Source: Beijerinckiaceae bacterium
Lineage (GTDB): Bacteria > Pseudomonadota > Alphaproteobacteria > Rhizobiales > Beijerinckiaceae
Direction: 5' to 3'
Assembly (NCBI GenBank): GCA_009773635.1
Contig: WSYC01000006.1
Span: 148,715-212,714, forward strand
DNA: 64,000 nt
The first letter of the stretch is position 1. Every line of letters starts with the position of its first letter. A program made the position numbers and the translations under genes. This document shows positions 54,610 through 62,476 of the stretch, in pieces. The notes under the pieces were generated by a model. That model saw only the letters and a program-made list of their open reading frames with translations. It did not search any database and was not told where the DNA came from.

Positions 54610-56448
54610 TTATCGATTCGGCGTTAACCAAAAACTGTCATGGAGAAAATCATAGGCGGCGAGGCGTTCCGGCCGCCCGATATGCCGCCAGCGCGCGACC
54701 CAGCGGTCCGGAAGGTGATAGAGCGGCAGCACGTAGTGCCCGGAAACGAGGAGCCGGTCCAGCGCCCTGACCGAGGCAACGAAATCCTCCTTCGAGCGCG
54801 CCGCCAGCAAGGCCGCGAGCGCCTTGTCGATGGCGGGGGATTGCACCCCCGCCCAGTTGAGCGTGCCCGGCACACTCGCCGCGCGGCTCGACCAGCGGTT
54901 GGTCTGTTCCTGACCGGGCGAGGGACCGACAACATAACCCTCGACGATGACATCGAACTGGAACTGGCGCACGCGCGCCCAGTACTGGCTTGAATCCACC
55001 AGCCGGATCAGCGGAAAGATGCCGACCTGCTTCAATCCGTCGGCAAAAGCGAGCGCAATCCGCTCCTTCTCGCGGGTCGTGACCATGATCTCGAAGGTGA
55101 AGGGCTCGCCGGTACCGAGTTTCACCATCCGCCCGTCGCGGATGCCGTAGCCGGCGGATGCAAAAAACTCGATCGCCCGCTTGAGCACCGCGCGATCGCG
55201 CCCGGAGGCATCCGTCACCGGCGGACGCCAGCTGCCGTCGCGGATCGGGGCGGGCAGGCTGGTGAGTGCATCACCGAGGATGGCGGCCTCGCGCGCATCC
55301 GCAGGGCCATTGCGGAACGACAGCTCGCTCTCGTCGAAGAAGCTGCCGGTTCGGCGGTAGACATCGGCGAAGAGGTTCTTGTTCAGCCATTCGAAATCGA
55401 ACAGATGCAACAACCCCTCGCGGACGGCGACATTGGAGAGCTGCGCCCGGCGCGTGTTGAGCACAAAGCCGGACATGCCCTTCGGCGCCTTGATCGGCAG
55501 GGATTCGCGGATGATCCGCCCCTCGGCCACGGCGGGGATGGTATAGCCCTCGCGCCATTTCGTCGGGTCGATCTCGACGCGCAGATCCAGCAATCCGGTC
55601 TTGAACGCTTCGAACAGCGTGTTGGAATCGCGGAAGAAATCAAGGCTGATGGTGTCGAAGTTGTAGAGCCCGCGATGCACGGGCAGGCTCGCTGCCCAGT
55701 AATCCGCCCGGCGCTTGAGAACGACGCGCGTGCCAGGATCGACCGTCTCGATCCGGTAGGGGCCGGAGCCCAGGAAGGGCGTGAACCCCATCGTCTCGAA
55801 TTTTTCCGGGTCGGTCGCGTGCTCGGCCAGCACCGGCATCATCGCGAGAATAAGCGGCAATTCCTGGTCACCCGCCGAATGGAAGGTGAAGCGGATCGTC
55901 ATCGCATCGCCGAGTTCGACCTTCGCGACCTTCGCCGCGTTGGTGCGGTAGTTCGGCCGCCCGCGCGTCGTGAACAGGGTCCAGGAGAACAGTACGTCCT
56001 TCGCGCTCACCGGCTTGCCATCCGAGAAGCGTGCGAGCGGGTTGATGCGAAATTCGACGAAGCTGCGGTCCTCGGGCACGGCAATCGTCTCCGCGACGAG
56101 CCCATAAAGCGTGAAAGGCTCGTCCGCCGAGCGCATCATCAGCGGCTGGACGACATACGGCACCATCGCAGCGGGGGCATTGCCCTTGACGGACATCGTG
56201 TTGAGCGAATCGAAGCTGCCGGCAAGGCCGAGCCTGAGCGCGCCGCCCTTCGGTGCCTCCGGGTTGGCATAGGGCAGGGCGGAAAAGCCGGCGGGCAGGG
56301 CGGGTTCGCCGTGCATGGCGATGGCATGGCGGTGCACGGCCACGGGCTCTGCCGCGTGCACGGCACAGCTGGCGAGGCAGGCCAGAAGCACTGGTGCAAC
56401 GCGGAGCACCAGAACATGTCGCAGGTGACTGATTCGTCGAAGGTTCAT
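54610..56448 (-). CDS. Extracellular solute-binding protein, family 5 (YejA-like)
   Basis: This is a periplasmic peptide-binding protein of an ABC importer. From the ATG at 56448 it has 612 residues with a signal peptide (VLVLRVAPVLLACLASCAVHAAEP). Family features are HGEPALPAGFSALPYANPEA, PKGGALRLGLAGSFDSLNTM, MMRSADEPFTLYGLVAETI, WRFRInP-like FVEFRINPLARFSDGKPVSA and RRADYWAASLPVHRGLYNFD; the long pattern fits the YejA branch (microcin C and oligopeptide uptake). No permease or ATPase gene is adjacent, so it stands alone here. An earlier in-frame start exists but would put 34 polar residues before the signal peptide. Confidence 0.88.
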   Translation of the reverse strand: MNLRRISHLRHVLVLRVAPVLLACLASCAVHAAEPVAVHRHAIAMHGEPALPAGFSALPYANPEAPKGGALRLGLAGSFDSLNTMSVKGNAPAAMVPYVVQPLMMRSADEPFTLYGLVAETIAVPEDRSFVEFRINPLARFSDGKPVSAKDVLFSWTLFTTRGRPNYRTNAAKVAKVELGDAMTIRFTFHSAGDQELPLILAMMPVLAEHATDPEKFETMGFTPFLGSGPYRIETVDPGTRVVLKRRADYWAASLPVHRGLYNFDTISLDFFRDSNTLFEAFKTGLLDLRVEIDPTKWREGYTIPAVAEGRIIRESLPIKAPKGMSGFVLNTRRAQLSNVAVREGLLHLFDFEWLNKNLFADVYRRTGSFFDESELSFRNGPADAREAAILGDALTSLPAPIRDGSWRPPVTDASGRDRAVLKRAIEFFASAGYGIRDGRMVKLGTGEPFTFEIMVTTREKERIALAFADGLKQVGIFPLIRLVDSSQYWARVRQFQFDVIVEGYVVGPSPGQEQTNRWSSRAASVPGTLNWAGVQSPAIDKALAALLAARSKEDFVASVRALDRLLVSGHYVLPLYHLPDRWVARWRHIGRPERLAAYDFLHDSFWLTPNR

Positions 56449-56727
56449 GCCACCAGAATAGGCAAGCGAACGCGCCGATGCCATGCCCAGTGTTTTTTCC
56501 GGCTTGGTTTTTCGAAACGGGGTGCTGGTGCGCATGGCAGGCGCGGCCACCAGCAGAAATGTGCTGCCCAGGTCACGGTTTGCGCAAACCTGTCACGCTT
56601 CAGCCGCATTCGGGGCGGATCGAGCCCCTTCTTCCGTAGATTGGCCGTTTGCAAGGCTTGCGGAAAACCCAGAAAGACGCTTAGAGGGAGCGCATAATGC
56701 TCTGCTCGCCGGATTGAGGATCGAACG

Positions 56728-57444
56728 ATGACATCGCTGATGACGAGGACTTTTTGCGCTGCCGGGCTTGCCGGACTGGTGCTGGGTGGTCTCGCGAGCC
56801 TTCCGGCGCTCGCCCAGGCGCCCAAGCCTGCCCAGCCCGCTCCTGCTGCGCCCGCCGCCCCTCCGGTGAACGCGGGCATTAAGGTGCCGCTCAAGGCTGC
56901 CCCTGAACAGCCTGAATGGCTGAAGGTCTGCGGCGAGGATCCTTCGGTCAAGAAGACGATCTGCTACACGACGCGCGATTTCGTGGCCGAGAACAACCAG
57001 CCGGTGATGGCCGTTGCCGTTTACGCCGTGAAGGAAGATACGCGCCGCTTCGTGCGCTTTCTCGTGCCGCTCACCTTCCTGATCCAGCCGGGCATCCGCT
57101 TTTCGGCGGAAGGCGCGCAGCCGATCAATGCGAAGTTCCAGATCTGCCTCCAGCAGGGCTGCTTCGTCGAGGGTGAGCTGAATGACGCCGCAATCAACGC
57201 GCTCAAGAAGGCCAACACGCTGCGCATCGACATGCAGAACCAGATTGGCCAGGAAGTGAACTTCGAGGTTCCGATGGCGGGCTTCGGCAAAACTTTCGAC
57301 AGCGCCGGCATCGATCAGGAAACCCTGCAGAAGATGCAGCAGGGCGGCGCGGCTCCGGGCGGTGCTCCGGCCGCAGGCGCGGATGATCTGAAGAAGAAGG
57401 GCGAAGAGCTTCTCAAGCAGCGCCAGCAGGCACCGAAGCCGTAA
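56728..57444 (+). CDS. Invasion-associated locus B (IalB) family periplasmic protein
   Basis: The 238-residue protein has a signal peptide (about 1-30, ending LASLPALAQA), a Pro/Ala-rich linker and the IalB domain (about 60-190; WLKVCGEDPSVKKTICYTTR, PLTFLIQPGIRFSAEGAQPI, FQICLQQGCFVEGELND) with two conserved cysteine pairs likely to form disulfides. The C-terminal 45 residues are low-complexity with a coiled-coil-like end (DDLKKKGEELLKQRQQ). IalB proteins were first linked to erythrocyte invasion in Bartonella but are widespread in free-living rhizobia, where the role is unclear. A good terminator follows. Confidence 0.9.
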   Translation: MTSLMTRTFCAAGLAGLVLGGLASLPALAQAPKPAQPAPAAPAAPPVNAGIKVPLKAAPEQPEWLKVCGEDPSVKKTICYTTRDFVAENNQPVMAVAVYAVKEDTRRFVRFLVPLTFLIQPGIRFSAEGAQPINAKFQICLQQGCFVEGELNDAAINALKKANTLRIDMQNQIGQEVNFEVPMAGFGKTFDSAGIDQETLQKMQQGGAAPGGAPAAGADDLKKKGEELLKQRQQAPKP

Positions 57445-57471
57445 GCGGCTTCTCAGCCCCAGATATGCAAG

Positions 57472-57498
57472 AGCCCGGCAGTAACGCCGGGCTTTTTT
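57472..57498 (+). terminator. Rho-independent terminator after ialB-type gene
   Basis: AGCCCGGC (57472-57479), loop AGTAAC, and GCCGGGCT (57486-57493) form a perfect 8-bp stem followed by six T residues. It lies 27 bases after the stop and may act for the convergent hspQ gene as well only weakly, since the other side lacks a T-run. Confidence 0.92.
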
Positions 57499-57553
57499 GT
57501 GTTTTGATGTGTGCTCTTGCCGAGGCATCATGCCGCGTCGACAGGCGGCGGCG

Positions 57554-57892
57554 TCAATTCAGCAAGCTGTTGCGCCGGATCGCGAACTGGCCCTCGGCAC
57601 CCGGCTCGAACATTTCCGAGATCTGCGGGTGGCGCAGCGGGCGGCCCGATTCATCCGGCAGCAGGTTCTGCTCGGACACATAGGCGATGTACTCGTTCTC
57701 GTCGTTCTCCGCGAACAGATGGTAGAACGGCTGATCCTTGCTCGGCCGCATATCCACCGGGATGGACTCCCACCATTCTTCCGTATTGGCGAATTCCGGG
57801 TCGACGTCGAAAATCACGCCCCGAAACGGAAATTTCCGATGCCGGACGACCTGACCGATGGTGTATTTTGCCTGACGCGCTTTCATGGACAT
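57554..57892 (-). CDS. hspQ: Heat shock protein HspQ
   Basis: HspQ is a small hemimethylated-DNA-binding/YccV-like protein that acts as a specificity factor for Lon protease in enterobacteria. The 112-residue protein has the family pattern KYTIGQVVRHRKFPFRGVIF, DVDPEFANTEEWW, PFYHLFAENDENEYIAYVSE and QNLLPDESGRPLRHP. The length is normal. It is a single gene facing the IalB gene. A heat-shock promoter was not identified. Confidence 0.94.
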   Translation of the reverse strand: MSMKARQAKYTIGQVVRHRKFPFRGVIFDVDPEFANTEEWWESIPVDMRPSKDQPFYHLFAENDENEYIAYVSEQNLLPDESGRPLRHPQISEMFEPGAEGQFAIRRNSLLN

Positions 57893-57973
57893 ATCCTCAA
57901 GCGGCAGAAGATAGTCATTTTCCAGCGTCTCTCAAGGGGGACGCGTATTCATGGGACAATGGCATACCCGCGA

Positions 57974-58861
57974 TCAACGGCTCCAGCGCCGGTGACCCCA
58001 CATCCATTGCCCCGGCTTTTCCCGGATGAAGCCTTCGAAGCAGCGCTGGATCGCGGCGGTGGTCTCGACGATATCCGCCTCGCGGTCCGCCGTCCGGGCG
58101 ACGGGGATCTCGACCGTTCTGACCCGGAAGGTCGCACCCGCCTCACGAAAGACAACGCCGGCAAAGAGCGGCACATCCCGCGTCCGTGCGAGGAGTGCCG
58201 GAAAGCCGGTCGAGGGCGCGTCCCTGTGGAAAAACGGCACCGGAATGCCGGACATATCCCGCAAGTCCGCCATGATCGCGACGGTGCCCTTGGCCGCAAC
58301 GATGCGCATCAGCTGGCGCGCGGCCTCATTGCCCTTGGCGTAGAGGCCGAGCGTATAGAACGGCTTGCGGAAGACCGAGGCCTGATCCTCGACCAGCGGG
58401 TTGAGCAGCTTCTGGTAGACACCGGCAACCGGCAGCCCCAGCGTATGCAGGAGCGGCGCGGCGAGTTCCCAGTTGCCCTGGTGCAGCGAGACGAAAACCG
58501 AGCCGCGCGCTTTGGCGACCCTGATAGCCTCGTGCGTATCCTCGCTGATCGCGAAGCGGTCCTTGTCCGCGACGAGCGCCCCGATATGGAAGGCTTCCGC
58601 GCTGGTGCGGCCGAGATTTTCCCACATTTGTGCAAGGTTGGCGGCGATCCCGGCATCCGCCAGCGCCGGCATCGCGGCCCGCATCTGAGCCTCCGCGCGG
58701 GCGTGGCGCTTGTTCAGCGGCGCGAGCTTCTGCCAGGCCGCGCCCGAAATCGCGCTCGCGCGATCCGGCCCCAGCCCCGAAACAAGCGCCGCCAGCGCCC
58801 GGAAACCCAGAGCCTCCGCCTGAAACTGGGCGCGTTTGAGAAGGGTGGGCGACGGGGCCAA
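57974..58861 (-). CDS. lpxL: Lipid A biosynthesis acyltransferase (LpxL/HtrB family)
   Basis: This membrane-bound enzyme transfers a secondary acyl chain to lipid A (or lauroyl/very-long-chain transfer, family-wide). In the 295-residue protein the catalytic motif SLHQGNWELAAPLL gives His127-x4-Glu132, and the second motif RDMSGIPVPFFHRDAPSTGFPA contains the conserved Arg and substrate loop. The ending GFIREKPGQWMWGHRRW is the usual family signature. It lacks a clear N-terminal membrane helix, which is weaker than in E. coli LpxL. The symbol denotes the family; which chain is added cannot be told. Confidence 0.88.
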   Translation of the reverse strand: MAPSPTLLKRAQFQAEALGFRALAALVSGLGPDRASAISGAAWQKLAPLNKRHARAEAQMRAAMPALADAGIAANLAQMWENLGRTSAEAFHIGALVADKDRFAISEDTHEAIRVAKARGSVFVSLHQGNWELAAPLLHTLGLPVAGVYQKLLNPLVEDQASVFRKPFYTLGLYAKGNEAARQLMRIVAAKGTVAIMADLRDMSGIPVPFFHRDAPSTGFPALLARTRDVPLFAGVVFREAGATFRVRTVEIPVARTADREADIVETTAAIQRCFEGFIREKPGQWMWGHRRWSR

Positions 58862-59040
58862 GCGGGCATCCTGCTGAGCCGGGCTCCCATCGGGAAGCCG
58901 GGCGAATGGGTTGGATGTATAGGATGAAGGTGATAACCAGTGTCTTCTTCCCGATCCTGTCCGGTTTCGTCAAGCAGCCGGGTCTGGGGCACGGTTCGGA
59001 TTGATGAAAACCAAGCCGTGCTCTTTCTGTTCATTCTGTC

Positions 59041-59084
59041 GCATGGTGTGACGCAAAACCGGTTTCCACTTTTCCGCACCATGC
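59041..59084. repeat. Palindromic element, copy 3 (upstream of AEC transporter)
   Basis: GCATGGTG (59041-59048) pairs perfectly with CACCATGC (59077-59084) around exactly 28 bases (TGACGCAAAACCGGTTTCCA, then CTTTTCCG). The interior matches copy 1 closely in the same orientation, while the stem sequence is different. It lies 19 bases before the next gene start. Confidence 0.75.
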
Positions 59085-59103
59085 TCAATAGGCCGCCTGT
59101 TGC

Positions 59104-60057
59104 ATGAGCCCCGTCGTCTCCCTTGCCTTTCCGTTTTTCGGTCTGATCCTGCTCGGGTTCGCCTGCGGGCGCTTCATGAAGATCCCGGAAGGTGGTCTTG
59201 CATGGATGAATTTCTTCATTGTTTACATCGCCTTGCCGCCGCTGTTCTTCAAGCTGATCGGCGCGACGCCGATTGAGCAGCTGACGAACTGGCGCTTCAT
59301 CGTGGCGACGACGCTGTGCACCTACATCGCGTTTTTTCTCTCGTTCGGCGTCGGCCTGCTGGTGTCCGGCGGCAATATCCGCGAATCAACGATCCAGGGG
59401 ATTTTCGGAGCCTATTCCAACGTCGGCTACATGGGGCCGGGCCTCACGCTCGCCGCGCTGGGGGCGGGCTCCTCGGTGCCGACGGCGCTGATCTTCGTGT
59501 TCGATTCGATGCTGCTGTTCACCCTGCTGCCCTTCCTGATGGCGCTGGGCGGAGCCGAGAAGATTCGCCTCTGGGCGACGACGAAGCTCGTGCTGATGCG
59601 AATTTTCACGCATCCGTTCAACGTGGCGACCTTCTGCGGGGTTGCTGCGGCCTATTTCCACTGGCAGCCGCCGGCGGCGATCGACACCATGCTGGTCTTG
59701 CTGAAAAACGCCGCCGCGCCGGTGGCACTCTTCGCGCTCGGCGTCACGGTTGCACTCAGACCGCTGACGCGGGTGCCGAAAGAGATGCCGGTTCATCTTG
59801 TCATCAAGCTGATCCTGCACCCGATGCTGGTGTTTACGGTGCTCAGCCTCATGGGTGGGTTCGACCGCGTGTGGATCCTCACGGCGACGCTGATGGCAGG
59901 CCTGCCGCCGGCGCTCAACGTCTTCGTGATGGCGCGGCAATACGACACCTACGTCGAGCGCGCGTCGTCCGGCGTGCTGGTGGGCACGCTTGTCTCGATC
60001 GTCACGGTCACCGGGCTGCTCTGGCTCATCGCCGAGAACATGCTGCCGGTGTGGTGA
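59104..60057 (+). CDS. AEC family transporter (auxin-efflux-carrier-like)
   Basis: The 317-residue protein is almost wholly membrane-embedded, with about ten helices in two similar halves. It has the family marks MNFFIVYIALPPLFFKLI near the start, GIFGAYSNVGYMGPGLTL with the conserved Asn-x-Gly and Pro of helix 4, and GLPPALNVFVMARQY late in the protein. AEC proteins carry small organic acids such as malate or malonate, or auxin-like compounds in plants. Its substrate here is unknown. It is convergent with the UbiH-like gene, only seven bases apart. Confidence 0.87.
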   Translation: MSPVVSLAFPFFGLILLGFACGRFMKIPEGGLAWMNFFIVYIALPPLFFKLIGATPIEQLTNWRFIVATTLCTYIAFFLSFGVGLLVSGGNIRESTIQGIFGAYSNVGYMGPGLTLAALGAGSSVPTALIFVFDSMLLFTLLPFLMALGGAEKIRLWATTKLVLMRIFTHPFNVATFCGVAAAYFHWQPPAAIDTMLVLLKNAAAPVALFALGVTVALRPLTRVPKEMPVHLVIKLILHPMLVFTVLSLMGGFDRVWILTATLMAGLPPALNVFVMARQYDTYVERASSGVLVGTLVSIVTVTGLLWLIAENMLPVW

Positions 60058-60064
60058 TCTCGCG

Positions 60065-61255
60065 CTACGCCGGGATTTTGCCGCCAAACGGCGCGTTCCA
60101 GCCACCGATGCGCATCGCCAGCCGCCGGATCGGCGCGACATCACGCAGGACGGCGAGCCCCGCCGCGCGGGCAAGATCGAAGGGCAAGAGATCGGCAATC
60201 AGGGCGGAGTTGAGCACGTCAACTCCTGCCGACCGCATCTCGACGTCAAGCTTCCTGTCGCGCGCGTAGGCGGGCAGGGCGCTGGCAGGGTCCTCGCCCT
60301 TAGCGTGGGACGCGCCGAGCCGCTTCACCAGTGCCTCGACATCCTTCAGCCCGAGGTTCAACCCCTGCGCGCCGATGGGCGGGAAGGCATGCGCGGCCTC
60401 GCTGACGAGCGCGACGCGCCCCTCGACCAGCTTGTCCGCCACCAGCTTCTGCAACGGCACGGAGGCAATCGGCCCCTCGATCGTCACCGCGCCGAGAATG
60501 GCGTTCGACCGCCGCGTGATCGTCTCCGCCAGCGCCTCGCGGGAGAGCGTAAGCATCGCTTCCGCCTTCTCCGGCTTCATGATCCAGACCAGCGCTGAAC
60601 ACCCGTCGCCGACCGGGACGAAGGTGAACGGCCCCTCGCGGGTGTGGAATTCGAGGCTGATATCCTCATGGTCGCGCGGATGGGTGAGGCGGCAGGTGAT
60701 CGCCGCCTGCGGGTAGGGTTTGACACGATGGGTGATACCCGCAGCGTCGCGGACGCGGGACTTCTGCCCGTCCGCCCCGATGAGGACGCGGGTCTCCAGA
60801 ACCTCGCCGCCCTGAAGTGTGACGCGGACGCGGTCGCCGAGAGCTTCGAAGCTTTCGAAAAAATCCGGCGATACCGTAAGATTGGCGGTCTGCCGTGCCG
60901 CCGCGCTCAGCACCTCGACGATTTTCGCGTTCGGGATGTTCCAGCCGAAGACTTCCTGGCCGATTTCTGCCGCCTTGAAGGTCGTCGTCGGGGCCCGCAC
61001 CAGCGCGCCGGTGATGTCAATCAGCCTGATCGCACGCAGCGGCGCCCCATGGGCTTTCAACGCATCCTCCACACCGAGCGTGCCGAGAAAATCGAGGCTG
61101 GACTGGAACAGCGCCGCCGAGCGCCCGTCATCACGCGGGGTTTCCGGCACGCCCAGAATGCGGATCGAGAGGCCCGCCTGCGCAAGACCGATCGCAGTCG
61201 CAAGCCCGGCCGCACCACCGCCGACCACGAGGCCATCCAGGATTTTCGTCGCCAT
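60065..61255 (-). CDS. UbiH/UbiF-family FAD-dependent monooxygenase
   Basis: This flavoprotein hydroxylase probably acts in ubiquinone ring hydroxylation. I start it at the ATG at 61255 (MATKILDGLVVGGGAAGLA), which gives 396 residues with the FAD motif GGGAAG near residue 12; an upstream start would add 74 unrelated residues. Further motifs are GADGQKSRVRDAAGI (DG motif, about 165-180) and VALVSEAAHAFPPIGAQGLNLGLKDVEALV (the GD motif region, where the usual GDAAH reads SEAAH). That Gly-Asp to Ser-Glu change is unusual but keeps an acidic residue for FAD ribityl contact. UbiH, UbiF, UbiI and UbiL cannot be told apart here. Confidence 0.85.
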   Translation of the reverse strand: MATKILDGLVVGGGAAGLATAIGLAQAGLSIRILGVPETPRDDGRSAALFQSSLDFLGTLGVEDALKAHGAPLRAIRLIDITGALVRAPTTTFKAAEIGQEVFGWNIPNAKIVEVLSAAARQTANLTVSPDFFESFEALGDRVRVTLQGGEVLETRVLIGADGQKSRVRDAAGITHRVKPYPQAAITCRLTHPRDHEDISLEFHTREGPFTFVPVGDGCSALVWIMKPEKAEAMLTLSREALAETITRRSNAILGAVTIEGPIASVPLQKLVADKLVEGRVALVSEAAHAFPPIGAQGLNLGLKDVEALVKRLGASHAKGEDPASALPAYARDRKLDVEMRSAGVDVLNSALIADLLPFDLARAAGLAVLRDVAPIRRLAMRIGGWNAPFGGKIPA

Positions 61256-61476
61256 CGTTTCGCTCCAGATCTGATCCGGTCCCATCAAGGGCAGGTTGCC
61301 GTTTTTTGCAAGGAGGCAAATCAAAACCGCGCTTGCGTGTGCGTGGCGGCAAAGGGACAGGCGAAGCGATGAAACGCCGCTTGAAATCGGGCCGGAATGA
61401 TGCACCTCTTGGACCAACCACCCAATTTGTCGGCAAGGTTCTTGCTTTGCCTGACACAGCACCCAGAGGACATACA

Positions 61477-62451
61477 ATGGTTCAGGTTGTTCGCGTCGCC
61501 AGGCACGGCGGGCCGGAAGTTCTCTCGATCGAGGATATCGCGCTCGCGGCCCCGGCTGCCGGCGAGGTCCAGATCGAGCAGAAGGCGATCGGTCTCAACT
61601 ACATCGATACCTATTTCCGCACCGGGCTTTACGCCGCTCCGTCGATGCCGTTCACGCCCGGCAACGAGGGTGCCGGCATCGTCCGCGCGGTTGGCGCGGG
61701 GGTCAAGGGGTTCAAGGCGGGCGACCGCGTCGCCTACGTCGGTACGCTCGGGGCCTATGCGGCCGCGCGCAATCTGCCGGCGTCGCAGCTTGTGAAAATT
61801 CCCGCCAAGGTGAGCTTCGAGGCCGCCGCGGCGATGATGCTGAAGGGGTTGACGGCAGAATACCTGCTGTTCCGCTCGTTCAAGGTGAAGAAGGGGCACA
61901 CGGTGCTGATCCACGCTGCCGCGGGCGGCACCGGCACCATCCTCGTGCAATGGGCGCGGGCGCTTGGCGCGACCGTGATCGGCACGGTTGGTTCCGAGGA
62001 GAAGGCGAAGCTCGCGAAAAAGCTCGGCTGCCACCACGTCATCAATTATTCGACCGAGGATTTCGCCGTGCGCGTTGGCGAGATCACCAAGGGCGCAAAA
62101 TGCGATGTCGTCTATGACGGTGTCGGCAAGGCGACCTTCCCCGGCTCGCTCGATTGCCTCAAGCCGTTCGGGTATTTCGTCAGCTTCGGCAATGCCTCCG
62201 GCGCGGTCGAGGCGTTCAACATCGGCATGCTGGCCGCGAAAGGCAGTCTGTTCGCCACCCGGCCGACGCTGTTCACGCATATCGCGAACCCGAAAACCTA
62301 CGCAGCAATGGCAAAACGGCTGTTCGCTGCGGTTGGCGACGGCACGCTGAAAATTCCGGCGACCGGCACATTTCCGTTGGCGAAGGTGGCGGATGCCCAT
62401 CGGGCCCTCGAAGGTCGAAAGACCACGGGCTCGACCATCCTTGTGCCGTAG
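61477..62451 (+). CDS. qor: Quinone oxidoreductase (zinc-free MDR family)
   Basis: The 324-residue protein from ATG 61477 is an NADPH:quinone reductase-like member of the medium-chain dehydrogenases. It has the quinone oxidoreductase signature in GLNYIDTYFRTGLY and TPGNEGAGIVRAVGAGV (about 44-75), and the nucleotide-binding AAAGGTGTILVQWARALGA (about 147-165). Structural zinc cysteines are absent, as expected. The usual HAAAGGVG reads HAAAGGTG. No ribosome site is strong (CAGAGGACATACA). It lies 25 bases before the ABC ATPase gene in the same direction. Confidence 0.9.
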   Translation: MVQVVRVARHGGPEVLSIEDIALAAPAAGEVQIEQKAIGLNYIDTYFRTGLYAAPSMPFTPGNEGAGIVRAVGAGVKGFKAGDRVAYVGTLGAYAAARNLPASQLVKIPAKVSFEAAAAMMLKGLTAEYLLFRSFKVKKGHTVLIHAAAGGTGTILVQWARALGATVIGTVGSEEKAKLAKKLGCHHVINYSTEDFAVRVGEITKGAKCDVVYDGVGKATFPGSLDCLKPFGYFVSFGNASGAVEAFNIGMLAAKGSLFATRPTLFTHIANPKTYAAMAKRLFAAVGDGTLKIPATGTFPLAKVADAHRALEGRKTTGSTILVP

Positions 62452-62476
62452 GGATCGCGCGCGGGGGGGGCAGGAT

